From Pseudomonas libanensis (GTDB lineage: Bacteria > Pseudomonadota > Gammaproteobacteria > Pseudomonadales > Pseudomonadaceae), in the NCBI RefSeq assembly GCF_001439685.1, contig NZ_JYLH01000016.1:1-64000 (forward strand): a DNA stretch of 64,000 nt, given 5' to 3'. Below are positions 25,068 to 33,661 of the stretch, one piece after another (positions within the stretch are counted from its first letter, which is position 1; each line of letters begins with the position of its first letter). The notes below the pieces were generated by a model that saw only the letters and a program-made list of their open reading frames with translations, was not told the origin of the DNA and made no database searches. The position numbers and the translations under genes were made by a program.

Positions 25068-26053
25068 GCTTCGTCAGCGTCCAACATCTGCAAAAAGGCT
25101 ACTCCGGTACCCCAGTGTTCAGTGATATCAACTGCGAAATCGCCAAGGGCGAGTTCGTCACCCTGCTCGGCCCGTCCGGTTGCGGCAAGTCCACGCTGCT
25201 GCGCTGCATTGCCGGGCTGACCTCGGTGGACAGCGGCAAGATCCTGCTGGATGGCCAGGACATCGTGCCCCTGAGCCCGCAGAAACGCCATATCGGCATG
25301 GTGTTCCAGAGTTACGCGCTGTTCCCCAATATGACCGTGGAGCAGAACGTCGCCTTTGGCCTGCGCATGCAAAAGGTCAACGCCGACGACAGCCACAAGC
25401 GTGTGCAGCAAGTGCTGCAACTGGTTGAGCTCAAGGACCTCGCCGGTCGCTACCCGCACCAGATGTCCGGTGGCCAGTGCCAGCGCGTGGCGCTCGCCCG
25501 CTCCCTGGTGACCCGCCCGCGCCTGCTGTTGCTGGATGAGCCGCTGTCGGCGTTGGATGCGCGGATTCGCAAGCACCTGCGCGAACAGATCCGCCAGATC
25601 CAGCGCGAGCTGGGGCTGACCACGATTTTCGTGACCCATGACCAGGAAGAAGCCTTGACCATGTCTGACCGCATCTTCCTGATGAACCAGGGCAAGATCG
25701 TGCAGAGCGGCGATGCCGAGACGCTCTACACTGCGCCGGTGGATGCATTCGCCGCCGGTTTTATCGGCAACTACAACCTGCTGGACGCCGACAAGGCCAC
25801 TCAACTGCTGCAACGCCCGATCAACAGCCGTATTGCCATTCGCCCGGAAGCCATCGAGCTGAGACGCAACGGCGAACTGGATGCGCTGGTGCGCAGCCAC
25901 AGCCTGTTGGGCAACGTGATCCGCTACCGCATCGAAGCCCGCGGTGTAGAGCTGGTGGTGGACGTGCTCAACCGCTCGGCCGACGACCTGCACCCGGACG
26001 GCCAGCGCCTGGCACTTTCCATCGACCCCAGCGCCCTGTGTGAAGTAGCCTGA
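25064..26053 (+). CDS. ABC transporter ATP-binding protein with TOBE-like C-terminus
   Basis: 329 residues; its ATG overlaps the permease stop. Walker A LLGPSGCGKSTLL, Q-loop MVFQSYALFPNMTV, signature MSGGQCQRVALARSL, Walker B LLLLDEPLSALDARI and the switch histidine in FVTHDQEEA. Residues from about 245 (INSRIAIRPEAIELRR) form the regulatory OB-type tail seen in PotA/FbpC-like ATPases. Confidence 0.92.
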   Translation: MSFVSVQHLQKGYSGTPVFSDINCEIAKGEFVTLLGPSGCGKSTLLRCIAGLTSVDSGKILLDGQDIVPLSPQKRHIGMVFQSYALFPNMTVEQNVAFGLRMQKVNADDSHKRVQQVLQLVELKDLAGRYPHQMSGGQCQRVALARSLVTRPRLLLLDEPLSALDARIRKHLREQIRQIQRELGLTTIFVTHDQEEALTMSDRIFLMNQGKIVQSGDAETLYTAPVDAFAAGFIGNYNLLDADKATQLLQRPINSRIAIRPEAIELRRNGELDALVRSHSLLGNVIRYRIEARGVELVVDVLNRSADDLHPDGQRLALSIDPSALCEVA

Positions 26054-26086
26054 CAGGCAGCGACCCATTGAGAGAGAACATGACGG

Positions 26087-26740
26087 ATGGCATTGGTAAT
26101 TTTTGATCTGGACGACACCCTGATCCACGGCGACTGCGCCACCCTGTGGAGCGAACAGATGGGCCGCCTGGGCTGGGTAGACCCTGAGTCGTTCATGCGC
26201 AGGAACAACGAATTGATGGACGCCTACAGCCGAGGCGAGTTGCGCATGGAAGACTTCATGGACTTCAGCCTGGAACCGATGATCGGCCGCACCCCGGAAG
26301 AGATCGAGCATCTGGTGGAGCCTTGGGTCGAAGACGTGATTGAGCCGCTGATCTATAGCGACGCCACCAAGACCATTGCCCGCCACCGTGCGAATGGTGA
26401 TCGGATCCTGGTGATTTCCGCATCGGGCACTCACCTGGTCACGCCGATTGCGGCGCGCATCGGTATTGAAGAAGTGCTGGGGATTAACCTGGACGTCGGC
26501 CACGGCGTGTACAGCGGCAAGACCGCAGGCGTGCTGACCTATCGTGAAGGCAAGATCACGCGCCTGTTGGAATGGCTGGAGCACGAAGGGGAAACCCTGG
26601 AGGGCGCGTATTTCTATTCGGATTCGCGCAATGATTTACCACTGCTGCTCAAGGTGGATCACCCGCAGGTGGTGAACCCGGACCCAGTGTTGCGCGCCCA
26701 CGCCGAACAGGCTGGCTGGCCGATCCACCATTGGACCTGA
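26087..26740 (+). CDS. HAD hydrolase, phosphoserine-phosphatase-like (HAD-IB)
   Basis: 217 residues. All four HAD motifs are visible: nucleophile IFDLDDTLIHGD (5-16), Ser in LVISASGTHL, Lys in GKTAGVLTYREGK and the acidic motif FYSDSRNDLPLL. The cap is helical and sits after motif I, as in SerB. Last gene of the importer operon, 33 bases after the ATPase. Likely releases phosphate from the imported or partly processed compound. Confidence 0.86.
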   Translation: MALVIFDLDDTLIHGDCATLWSEQMGRLGWVDPESFMRRNNELMDAYSRGELRMEDFMDFSLEPMIGRTPEEIEHLVEPWVEDVIEPLIYSDATKTIARHRANGDRILVISASGTHLVTPIAARIGIEEVLGINLDVGHGVYSGKTAGVLTYREGKITRLLEWLEHEGETLEGAYFYSDSRNDLPLLLKVDHPQVVNPDPVLRAHAEQAGWPIHHWT

Positions 26741-26757
26741 ATCAATAGAGATCAACC

Positions 26758-26846
26758 TGTGGGAGCTGGCTTGCCTGCGATAGCGGTGCGACAGTGAAGA
26801 ATTCTTCATCTGGTGCACCGCTATCGCAGGCAAGCCAGCTCCCACA
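26758..26846. repeat. REPIN, inward-facing REP pair
   Basis: Same 20-base core as the repeat at 22484, in the same inward orientation, directly after the HAD gene stop. Confidence 0.92.
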
Positions 26847-26989
26847 CTGACTGCATTTCAATCCAGGATTCGGTCAGGCTGTTGGCAATATGGACTACAT
26901 CGAATGTAGGACTGGGTTCTTCTAACCCTCCACATGCCCCTCAACGCCTTGCAATGCTTTCACAGTGCCTCCATAGTGAGTCTGGACTG

Positions 26990-27017
26990 AGCCCGTAGCA
27001 GTAGTGCCGGGCTTTTT
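26990..27017 (+). terminator. Terminator before prc, possibly ending a small RNA
   Basis: Stem AGCCCG (26990-26995) / CGGGCT (27008-27013) followed by TTTT. It is about 250 bases after the HAD stop. The preceding 26847-26989 has two small hairpins (CTACAT/ATGTAG and GGGTT/AACCC around 26890-26930) and no open frame, so it is either the operon's distal terminator or the end of a small RNA. Confidence 0.6.
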
Positions 27018-27101
27018 GCATTATGCGACCGGACCATATGGAACCGGCTCCCTCAAAGACGGCCTAATATGCGTTATCAATTGCCCCCGCGTCGAATCAG
27101 C

Positions 27102-29183
27102 ATGAAGCATCTGTTCCCCAGCACCGCCTTAGCTTTTTTCATTGGTCTCGGCTTCGCGTCGATGTCGACCAATACGTTCGCAGCCAATAGCTGGGACAAT
27201 CTTCAGCCTGATCGCGATGAGGTGATTGCCAGCCTCAACGTCGTCGAGTTGCTCAAGCGTCATCACTACAGCAAGCCGCCGCTGGACGACGCTCGCTCGG
27301 TGATCATCTATGACAGCTACCTCAAGCTGCTGGATCCGTCGCGCAGCTACTTCCTGGCCAGCGATATCGCTGAGTTCGACAAATGGAAGACGCAATTCGA
27401 CGACTTTCTCAAGAGTGGCGACCTGCAGCCCGGTTTCACCATCTACAAGCGTTACCTGGACCGCGTCAAGGCGCGTCTGGACTTCGCCTTGGGTGAGCTG
27501 GACAAAGGCATCGACAAGCTCGACTTCACCCAGAAGGAAACCCTTCTGGTGGATCGCAAGGACGCTCCGTGGCTGACCAGCACCGCAGCCCTCGACGACC
27601 TGTGGCGCAAACGCGTCAAGGACGAAGTGCTGCGCCTGAAGATCGCCGGCAAAGAGCCCAAGGCCATTCAGGAGCTGTTGACCAAGCGCTACAAGAATCA
27701 GTTGGCGCGCCTGGACCAGACCCGTGCCGAAGATATCTTCCAGGCCTACATCAACACCTTTGCGATGTCCTACGACCCGCACACCAATTATCTGTCGCCA
27801 GATAACGCGGAAAATTTCGATATCAACATGAGTCTGTCCCTGGAAGGCATCGGTGCCGTCCTGCAAAGCGACAACGACCAGGTCAAGATCGTACGCCTGG
27901 TGCCGGCAGGTCCGGCGGACAAGACCAAACAGGTCGCCCCGGCAGACAAGATCATCGGCGTGGCCCAGGCTGACAAAGAGATGGTCGATGTGGTCGGCTG
28001 GCGCCTGGACGAAGTGGTCAAGCTGATCCGTGGGCCGAAAGGCAGCGTGGTGCGCCTGGAAGTGATTCCGCACACCAATGCACCGAACGACCAGACCAGC
28101 AAGATCGTGTCCATCACCCGTGAAGCGGTGAAGCTCGAAGACCAGGCCGTGCAGAAGAAAGTCCTCAACCTCAAGCAGGATGGCAAGGACTACAAGCTGG
28201 GCGTGATTGAAATCCCGGCCTTCTACCTGGACTTCAAGGCCTTCCGTGCAGGTGATCCGGACTACAAGTCCACCACCCGCGACGTGAAGAAAATCCTCAC
28301 GGAACTGCAGAAAGACAAAGTCGACGGCGTGGTCATCGACCTGCGCAACAACGGCGGCGGCTCCCTGCAGGAAGCCACCGAGCTGACCAGCCTGTTTATC
28401 GACAAGGGCCCGACCGTGTTGGTGCGCAACGCTGACGGCCGCGTCGACGTGCTCGAAGACGAGAACCCGGGCGCCTTCTACAAGGGGCCGATGGCATTGC
28501 TGGTCAACCGTCTCTCCGCCTCGGCCTCGGAGATTTTCGCCGGCGCCATGCAGGACTATCACCGTGCGTTGATCATCGGCGGCCAGACCTTCGGCAAAGG
28601 CACCGTGCAGACCATCCAGCCGCTGAACCATGGTGAGCTCAAACTGACGCTGGCCAAGTTCTACCGGGTTTCCGGGCAGAGCACCCAGCACCAGGGCGTG
28701 TTGCCGGATATCGATTTCCCGTCGATCATCGACACCAAGGAAATCGGCGAAAGCGCCCTGCCTGAAGCCATGCCGTGGGACACCATCCGCCCCGCGATCA
28801 AGCCGGCGTCGGATCCGTTCAAGCCGTTCCTGGCGCAGTTGAAGGCTGACCACGACACCCGCTCCGCCAAGGATGCCGAGTTCGTGTTTATCCGTGACAA
28901 GCTGGCCCTGGCCAAGAAGCTGATGGAAGAGAAAACCGTCAGCCTCAACGAAGCGGATCGCCGTGCACAGCACTCCAGCATCGAGAACCAGCAACTGGTG
29001 CTGGAAAACACCCGCCGCAAGGCCAAAGGTGAAGATCCGCTCAAAGAGCTGAAGAAAGAAGATGAAGACGCACTGCCGGCCGAAGCCGATAAAACCAAGC
29101 CGGAAGATGACGCCTACCTGGCCGAAAGCGGTCGAATCCTGCTCGATTACCTGAAAATCACCAAGCAGGTGGCCAAGCAGTAA
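27102..29183 (+). CDS. prc: Periplasmic tail-specific protease Prc (S41A)
   Basis: 693 residues from ATG 27102, which starts a clean signal peptide (MKHLFPSTALAFFIGLGFAS); the ATG at 27069 gives an awkward extension. Layout: N-terminal helical part, PDZ domain around 240-330 (LSLEGIGAVLQSDNDQVKIV), S41 protease core with VDGVVIDLRNNGGGSLQEA, the catalytic Ser in NRLSASASEIFAGAM and Lys in GQTFGKGTVQ, then a C-terminal DUF3340-type tail. It degrades mis-ended periplasmic proteins; in Pseudomonas the orthologue (AlgO) contributes to RseP/MucA control of alginate. Followed by a strong terminator. Confidence 0.94.
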   Translation: MKHLFPSTALAFFIGLGFASMSTNTFAANSWDNLQPDRDEVIASLNVVELLKRHHYSKPPLDDARSVIIYDSYLKLLDPSRSYFLASDIAEFDKWKTQFDDFLKSGDLQPGFTIYKRYLDRVKARLDFALGELDKGIDKLDFTQKETLLVDRKDAPWLTSTAALDDLWRKRVKDEVLRLKIAGKEPKAIQELLTKRYKNQLARLDQTRAEDIFQAYINTFAMSYDPHTNYLSPDNAENFDINMSLSLEGIGAVLQSDNDQVKIVRLVPAGPADKTKQVAPADKIIGVAQADKEMVDVVGWRLDEVVKLIRGPKGSVVRLEVIPHTNAPNDQTSKIVSITREAVKLEDQAVQKKVLNLKQDGKDYKLGVIEIPAFYLDFKAFRAGDPDYKSTTRDVKKILTELQKDKVDGVVIDLRNNGGGSLQEATELTSLFIDKGPTVLVRNADGRVDVLEDENPGAFYKGPMALLVNRLSASASEIFAGAMQDYHRALIIGGQTFGKGTVQTIQPLNHGELKLTLAKFYRVSGQSTQHQGVLPDIDFPSIIDTKEIGESALPEAMPWDTIRPAIKPASDPFKPFLAQLKADHDTRSAKDAEFVFIRDKLALAKKLMEEKTVSLNEADRRAQHSSIENQQLVLENTRRKAKGEDPLKELKKEDEDALPAEADKTKPEDDAYLAESGRILLDYLKITKQVAKQ

Positions 29184-29251
29184 ATGATGGCAATTTAATG
29201 TGACCCCCTCCTCGGAGTGTCATCATATAGACATCATTCTGTCGTGAAATG

Positions 29252-29289
29252 AAAGGACCGCAGGCTTTATGCCTGCGGTCCTTTTTTTT
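29252..29289 (+). terminator. Strong terminator after prc
   Basis: Perfect 14-bp stem AAAGGACCGCAGGC (29252-29265) / GCCTGCGGTCCTTT (29271-29284), loop TTTAT, with the T run continuing to 29289. Confidence 0.9.
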
Positions 29290-29303
29290 CGATCGAGATC
29301 GCC

Positions 29304-31073
29304 ATGACCATGACCGAACAGCTGAATGCATTGGGCTCAATCCTGGCTCAAGGCAGTCTGCACAGCCTGTTCCAACCGATCATTTGCTTGTCGCAGCGGC
29401 GTATTCTCGGTTACGAAGCCCTCAGCCGCGGCCCGTCCAACAGCCCCCTGCACTCCCCCGTCGCGCTATTCTGCGTGGCGCGCCAGGCCGGGCGCCTGAG
29501 CGAGTTGGAAATGGCGTGTCGAGAGAGTGCGTGCCGGCGTTTCAGCGATCAGAAACTGCCGGGCAAGCTGTTTCTCAATATCTCACCGGAATCCTTGATG
29601 GAGGCTGCGCATCAGCCGGGGCGCACCCTGCAACTGCTGCGTGACTTCGGTATTGCGCCCAGCCAGGTGGTGATCGAACTCACCGAGCAGACGCCCACCG
29701 ATGATTTCACCCTGCTGCAAACCGCCCTGCATCACTATCGCGACATGGGCTTTGCCATAGCCCTCGATGACCTGGGTGCCGGTTATTCCAGCCTGCGATT
29801 GTGGTCGGAGCTACGTCCGGACTACGTGAAGATCGATCGGCACTTTATCGACGGCATTCACCAGGACGCGCTCAAGCGCGAATTTGTCGGCTCGATCCTG
29901 CAGATCGCCAGGGCGTCCCGCGCCCAAGTGATTGCTGAGGGGATCGAACGACCGGAGGAACTGGCGGTGTTGACCGAGATGGGTGTCGACTTGATCCAGG
30001 GTTACCTGCTCTGCCGCCCTCAGGAACAGCCGCCACAGGAAGCGCGCCTGATGTTGCCCAAGTCAGATAACGCCACGATTACTCTCAATGACGAAGGCAG
30101 CGATCTGAGCGCCTTGCTTAATGAACAGCCAGCGGTGGATCAAGAGACTGCCACCGCCCAAGTGCTGGAATCGTTCCGTCGCCAAGCCAACCTTAACTCG
30201 CTGGCGGTGCTGGATGGCTGCGGTCGCCCGGTCGGTATTGTGCATCGGCATTCGTTGTCGGACGCGCTGCTCAAGCCGTTCGCCACGGATCTATTCGCGC
30301 GCAAACCCATCAGCCGCTTGATGAGCAATGACTTCCTGGCGGTGGAGTTGAGCCAGTCCTTGCAACAGGTCAGTCGATTGCTGACCAGTCGCGCGCGACA
30401 GCGCATCGAAGAAGATTTCATCATCACCTTGAACGGCGATTATCTGGGCTTGGGCCGGGTCATCGATGTGCTCAAGTTGATCACCGAACTGAAAATCCAG
30501 CAGGCACGCTACGCCAACCCATTGACCTTGCTACCCGGCAACGTGCCGATCCAACAGTGCCTGACGCGGCTGTTACAGCAACAGCGCGAGTCAGTGATCT
30601 GCTATGTGGATATCGACAGTTTCAAGCCGTTCAATGACATCTACGGCTACGGGCGTGGAGATGAAGTGCTGCTATGTCTGGCGCAATGCCTGAACGACCG
30701 GGTTGACCCCAGCCGCGACTTTGTCGGGCATATCGGTGGTGATGATTTTCTGCTGGTACTGGGCCCGCAAGACTGGCGCAAGCGGCTTAACCAGTTGCTG
30801 GATGATTTCCACACCCAATGTCGACGCTTTTACCGCCCCGAGCACGTTGATGCTGGATGCTTTGTCGCACTCAACCGCCAGGGCGTGCGCCAGGAGTTCG
30901 CCCTGCTGTCGCTGTCCATTGGCGTGGTGCATCTGTACCCACAGGCCTGCGCACAGCTCGATGCCAGCCAGTTGGCAGAGTTGGCCTCACAAGCCAAGCA
31001 CCAGGCCAAGGACGTGGCCGGCTACAGCATCCATGTGATCGACAGCATGGACAGGGTCCCCCAGGCGCTTTAG
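29304..31073 (+). CDS. EAL-CBS-GGDEF protein (c-di-GMP phosphodiesterase with degenerate cyclase)
   Basis: 589 residues, cytosolic. EAL domain about 15-250 with YEALSRGP, NISPES, VIELTEQ, LDDLGAGYSSL, VKIDRHFIDG and AEGIE, so the metal and catalytic residues look intact. CBS pair about 275-395 (RPVGIVHRHSLSDALLKPF). GGDEF domain about 410-570 with VDIDSFKPFNDIYGYGRGDE but the active-site loop reads GGDDF, not GGDEF. The likely activity is c-di-GMP hydrolysis, with the GGDDF half possibly a GTP sensor. Neighbour of prc, as for PA3257/PA3258 in P. aeruginosa as I recall it. Confidence 0.9.
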   Translation: MTMTEQLNALGSILAQGSLHSLFQPIICLSQRRILGYEALSRGPSNSPLHSPVALFCVARQAGRLSELEMACRESACRRFSDQKLPGKLFLNISPESLMEAAHQPGRTLQLLRDFGIAPSQVVIELTEQTPTDDFTLLQTALHHYRDMGFAIALDDLGAGYSSLRLWSELRPDYVKIDRHFIDGIHQDALKREFVGSILQIARASRAQVIAEGIERPEELAVLTEMGVDLIQGYLLCRPQEQPPQEARLMLPKSDNATITLNDEGSDLSALLNEQPAVDQETATAQVLESFRRQANLNSLAVLDGCGRPVGIVHRHSLSDALLKPFATDLFARKPISRLMSNDFLAVELSQSLQQVSRLLTSRARQRIEEDFIITLNGDYLGLGRVIDVLKLITELKIQQARYANPLTLLPGNVPIQQCLTRLLQQQRESVICYVDIDSFKPFNDIYGYGRGDEVLLCLAQCLNDRVDPSRDFVGHIGGDDFLLVLGPQDWRKRLNQLLDDFHTQCRRFYRPEHVDAGCFVALNRQGVRQEFALLSLSIGVVHLYPQACAQLDASQLAELASQAKHQAKDVAGYSIHVIDSMDRVPQAL

Positions 31074-31441
31074 GCCTCGGCGGATTCCGGGTACTCGTAC
31101 TCGAACACCCGCACCACTTCCGAAGCATGCCAGGACGCAGCGGCAACACCATCAGATGGCCCGCTGAAACGCCCCAGGCGCTCCACACACTCAAAGAAAC
31201 CGGTGCGCGGCAGGCGGCTGGCACCCTGGCTTATCACCAGTGAACTGCGCAGCGGCTGCTCGGCCTTGGCATCCAGCGCCGCCAGGTGTTCCAGGGCGGC
31301 GGCCAGGGTCTGCATGGCCGGCGTCGGGAACTGCAGGCGCTCCAGTAGCGCACGGTACGTCAGCAAATGGCGCTGGCGACGTGCCTGGTCCAGTTCATTG
31401 AGTAACCCATCCCAGTGCTGACGGCTGATACGTAGGCTCAA
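31070..31441 (-). CDS. Conserved hypothetical protein, partner of the XRE gene
   Basis: 123 residues; its ATG overlaps the stop of the XRE gene upstream (31438-31441). N-terminus is helical (QHWDGLLNELDQARRQRHLL), the rest contains LRSSLVISQGASRLPRTGFF and an acidic end (VFEYEYPESAEA). No domain recognised. The last four bases overlap the convergent EAL gene. The pairing with a small DNA-binding protein resembles a toxin-antitoxin layout, but the same pair seems to be part of the conserved prc-rdgC neighbourhood, which argues against it. Confidence 0.7.
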   Translation of the reverse strand: MSLRISRQHWDGLLNELDQARRQRHLLTYRALLERLQFPTPAMQTLAAALEHLAALDAKAEQPLRSSLVISQGASRLPRTGFFECVERLGRFSGPSDGVAAASWHASEVVRVFEYEYPESAEA

Positions 31442-31776
31442 GACTCATCCCTCCAACCTGCAACGCCCAATTCCCAAGCCAGGCTGCGGCGAATGGCGGC
31501 ATCCGGCTGGCGTTCACCACTTTCAATCAATCCAAGATACGAGGGGCTGATCCCCACCGTGCGTGCCAAGGCCTCGATCGCCAGGCCCTTGGCTTCACGC
31601 AGGCCGCGCAGGTCTGCTAGCGGGCGCAGGTCCTGCTCGGTGGCGATGGGGGCGACAGGTGAAGGAGCGAGTGTAGGTTGCTGCTGACCGGCAGCTTTTA
31701 GCAGCGCCTGGTACTGGTCCCATGGCAACACCGCATACTCGGGTTCGCCATTGCGTGAAATGATCTGGATATCCAT
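31438..31776 (-). CDS. XRE-family helix-turn-helix protein
   Basis: 112 residues from the ATG at 31776, preceded by GGGGC. N-terminal strand-rich part MDIQIISRNGEPEYAVLP resembles the N-terminus of antitoxin-like proteins; an Ala/Pro/Gln-rich linker follows; the C-terminal HTH is LRGLREAKGLAIEALARTVG, then ISPSYLGLIESGERQPD. Translationally coupled to the next gene. Probably autoregulates the pair. Confidence 0.8.
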   Translation of the reverse strand: MDIQIISRNGEPEYAVLPWDQYQALLKAAGQQQPTLAPSPVAPIATEQDLRPLADLRGLREAKGLAIEALARTVGISPSYLGLIESGERQPDAAIRRSLAWELGVAGWRDES

Positions 31777-31872
31777 GACTGCCCCGTAGGATAAATACAC
31801 TTACTAAGTAAGTTCTTTCCTTAGAAGTCTAATCCTAACAGCCACAAAGGTCGTAGGGGATACCCAACATCA

Positions 31873-32328
31873 TTAGTTTTTTTGCGGGTTTTCCTGGGCC
31901 AGCAGCTCAGGCGTTGCAGGCAGGCGCTCAACCACCGCCAGTTTTTCCGGACGCTGCGCCTCGCGCCAGGCACGAAAGGCGCTCAGTTCGCCGCTCAGGG
32001 TCTTCATGACCCATGCCAGCACTGCGATGTCGTCGAGCATGCCGAACATGGGGATAAAGTCCGGGATCGCATCAATCGGGCTGAGGAAGTACATCAGCCC
32101 CGCCACCACCGAGATCAGCGCCTTGGGGCTGATCGCCCGGTATTCGCCGCGCCAGTAAGCCAGGCACAGGGCCTGGAGCAATTTGAGATCATCCTTGAGC
32201 TGGCCCAGCCGGTTGCCCTGGCTTGAGCCTTTGGCCGCGACGGCAAATAGCAGGGTCGGCAGCCGCCCACGACCCAGCAGACGAGCCGCCATAGGCAGGA
32301 AACGGGTGAAATTGAAGGGTGGTTTCAT
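31873..32328 (-). CDS. YkvA/DUF1232 membrane protein
   Basis: 151 residues with GGAGTGA before the start. The DUF1232 motif is YFLSPIDAIPDFIPMFGMLDD, an amphipathic hairpin-like membrane segment near 78-105. Its function is unknown. An unusual perfect dyad of two DnaA boxes lies 28 bases upstream of its start. Confidence 0.82.
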   Translation of the reverse strand: MKPPFNFTRFLPMAARLLGRGRLPTLLFAVAAKGSSQGNRLGQLKDDLKLLQALCLAYWRGEYRAISPKALISVVAGLMYFLSPIDAIPDFIPMFGMLDDIAVLAWVMKTLSGELSAFRAWREAQRPEKLAVVERLPATPELLAQENPQKN

Positions 32329-32355
32329 CGGTCACTCCAGTTCCAGGCGATATAA

Positions 32356-32386
32356 AAGGTTATCCACACAAATTGTGGATAACCTT
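32356..32386. promoter_or_regulatory. Two inverted consensus DnaA boxes forming a perfect dyad
   Basis: AAGGTTATCCACA (32356-32368) and TGTGGATAACCTT (32374-32386) are perfect inverted copies around the 5-base loop CAAAT. Each arm contains TTATCCACA, the strict DnaA box. Lies in the 345-base gap between the DUF1232 and FKBP genes, which otherwise holds only the FKBP terminator. Confidence 0.8.
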
Positions 32387-32630
32387 GTGAACAGAGCCTG
32401 TTTTATCGGCTGAAAGCCACGCTCTACAAGGCTTGCAGTCAGATCGGGCGTTTTTTGCGCACATAAAAAAAACCCAAGATTTCATTGACTTGGCATGCGC
32501 GTGCGGCTACCCGTGCTCGAGTCTTATATCAGACTGTTTCCGCCGCTGTGGGTTCTATCGGATTTCACTGCTGGGGCAAGCTTGCCCGCCAAACTAAGGT
32601 CTGCACTACAAAACTGAACTGATAGAAACA

Positions 32631-32658
32631 ACAACGCCCCGTCGAGACGGGGCGTTGT
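32631..32658 (-). terminator. Terminator of the FKBP gene
   Basis: Stem ACAACGCCCCG (32631-32641) / CGGGGCGTTGT (32648-32658), followed on the minus strand by TGTTTC. Fifteen bases after the stop at 32674. Confidence 0.8.
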
Positions 32659-32673
32659 CTGTTCAGGCGCCGA

Positions 32674-33414
32674 TTATTTTTTGGCGGCTGGTGCAGCAGG
32701 TGCTTCAGCAGCGTCTGCCTTGGCTGGGTCCTTGATGGCCAGCAGTTCCAGGTCGAATACCAGCACGGAATTGGCTGGAATCGCCGGGCTCGGGCTCTGG
32801 GCGCCGTAGGCCAGGTCAGACGGGATGTACAACTCGACCTTCTCGCCAACGTGCATCAGTTGCAGGCCTTCGACCCAACCCGGGATCACGCCGCTGACCG
32901 GCAGGTCAATCGGGCTACCGCGATCCACGGAGCTGTCAAAGGTGGTGCCGTTGGTGAGCTTGCCGGTGTAGTGCACAGTCACTACGTCGGTTGGCTTGGG
33001 CTGGGCGCCGTCGGCCTTCTTGACGATCTTGTACTGCAGGCCGGAAGCGGTGGTGACGACGCCGTCTTTCTTGGCGTTGTCTTCGAGGAATTTCTTGCCG
33101 GCGGCTGCCGACTCTTCGCTCATCTTGGTCATGCGTTCTTCAGCACGCTTTTGCAGTGCGGCAAACGCCTCGACCAACTCGTCGTCCTTGAGCTTCTGTT
33201 CTTTCTTGCCGACGGCATCTTCAATGCCCTGGGCCACAGCCTTGGAGTCCAGGTCGTCCATGCCTTCCTGGGCAAGGCTCTTGCCCATGTTCAGGCCGAT
33301 GCCATAGGAAGCTTTCTGCGCCGGGGTTTTCAGCTCTACGCTGGTCTGCGAATCACAACCCGCAAGTACCAGGCTAACCAGGGCCACCGCCGCCGCCAAC
33401 CGATGCTGTTTCAT
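32674..33414 (-). CDS. FKBP-type peptidyl-prolyl isomerase, lipoprotein (FkpA/Mip-like)
   Basis: 246 residues from ATG 33414 (AAGGAA upstream). Lipobox LVLAGC at about 15-20, so the protein is membrane-anchored in the periplasm. N-terminal dimerisation region KASYGIGLNMGKSLAQEG, long helix, then the FKBP domain: VVTVHYTGKLTNGTTFDSS, IPGWVEGLQLMHVGEKVELY, IPSDLAYG, FDLELL. An Ala/Pro-rich tail ends PAAKK. It assists folding of envelope proteins. Part of the conserved neighbourhood with rdgC. Confidence 0.92.
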   Translation of the reverse strand: MKQHRLAAAVALVSLVLAGCDSQTSVELKTPAQKASYGIGLNMGKSLAQEGMDDLDSKAVAQGIEDAVGKKEQKLKDDELVEAFAALQKRAEERMTKMSEESAAAGKKFLEDNAKKDGVVTTASGLQYKIVKKADGAQPKPTDVVTVHYTGKLTNGTTFDSSVDRGSPIDLPVSGVIPGWVEGLQLMHVGEKVELYIPSDLAYGAQSPSPAIPANSVLVFDLELLAIKDPAKADAAEAPAAPAAKK

Positions 33415-33661
33415 GCTATTTCCTTGTTCATGCGCCAAAAGGGCATTCGAATAAAGTCGCGAGCTTATCAGGCGGCCACGACCAATGGCTACCGGCATGT
33501 GAGCAGGAAACTTCTGATAAGTTCACGTGTTTAAAAGCATTTTCATTCATTATGGAGCACCGCGACGGATCGCGGGACCGCCTGCAACCAGGCTACTGGC
33601 TACTTGCCGCACCTGTGGTGTAGTGGCATAACAACGCGACAACTCGACAAGGATAGTTATC

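Noticed and set aside
27129..28994. 621-codon frame antisense to prc.
   Set aside because: Shadow of the Prc reading frame; no start signal or domain.
31070..31776. Considered calling the XRE pair a toxin-antitoxin system.
   Set aside because: No known toxin fold, and the pair lies in what looks like a conserved chromosomal neighbourhood; kept only as a low-interest observation.
32356..32386. Considered a chromosomal or plasmid replication origin.
   Set aside because: No A/T-rich unwinding region, no box cluster and no replication genes nearby; only the inverted DnaA pair can be supported.
32560..32592. GGGGCAAGCTTGCCCGCC, resembling a REP core.
   Set aside because: Only a short palindrome with no partner arm; could be a relic of another REP class but is too short to call.
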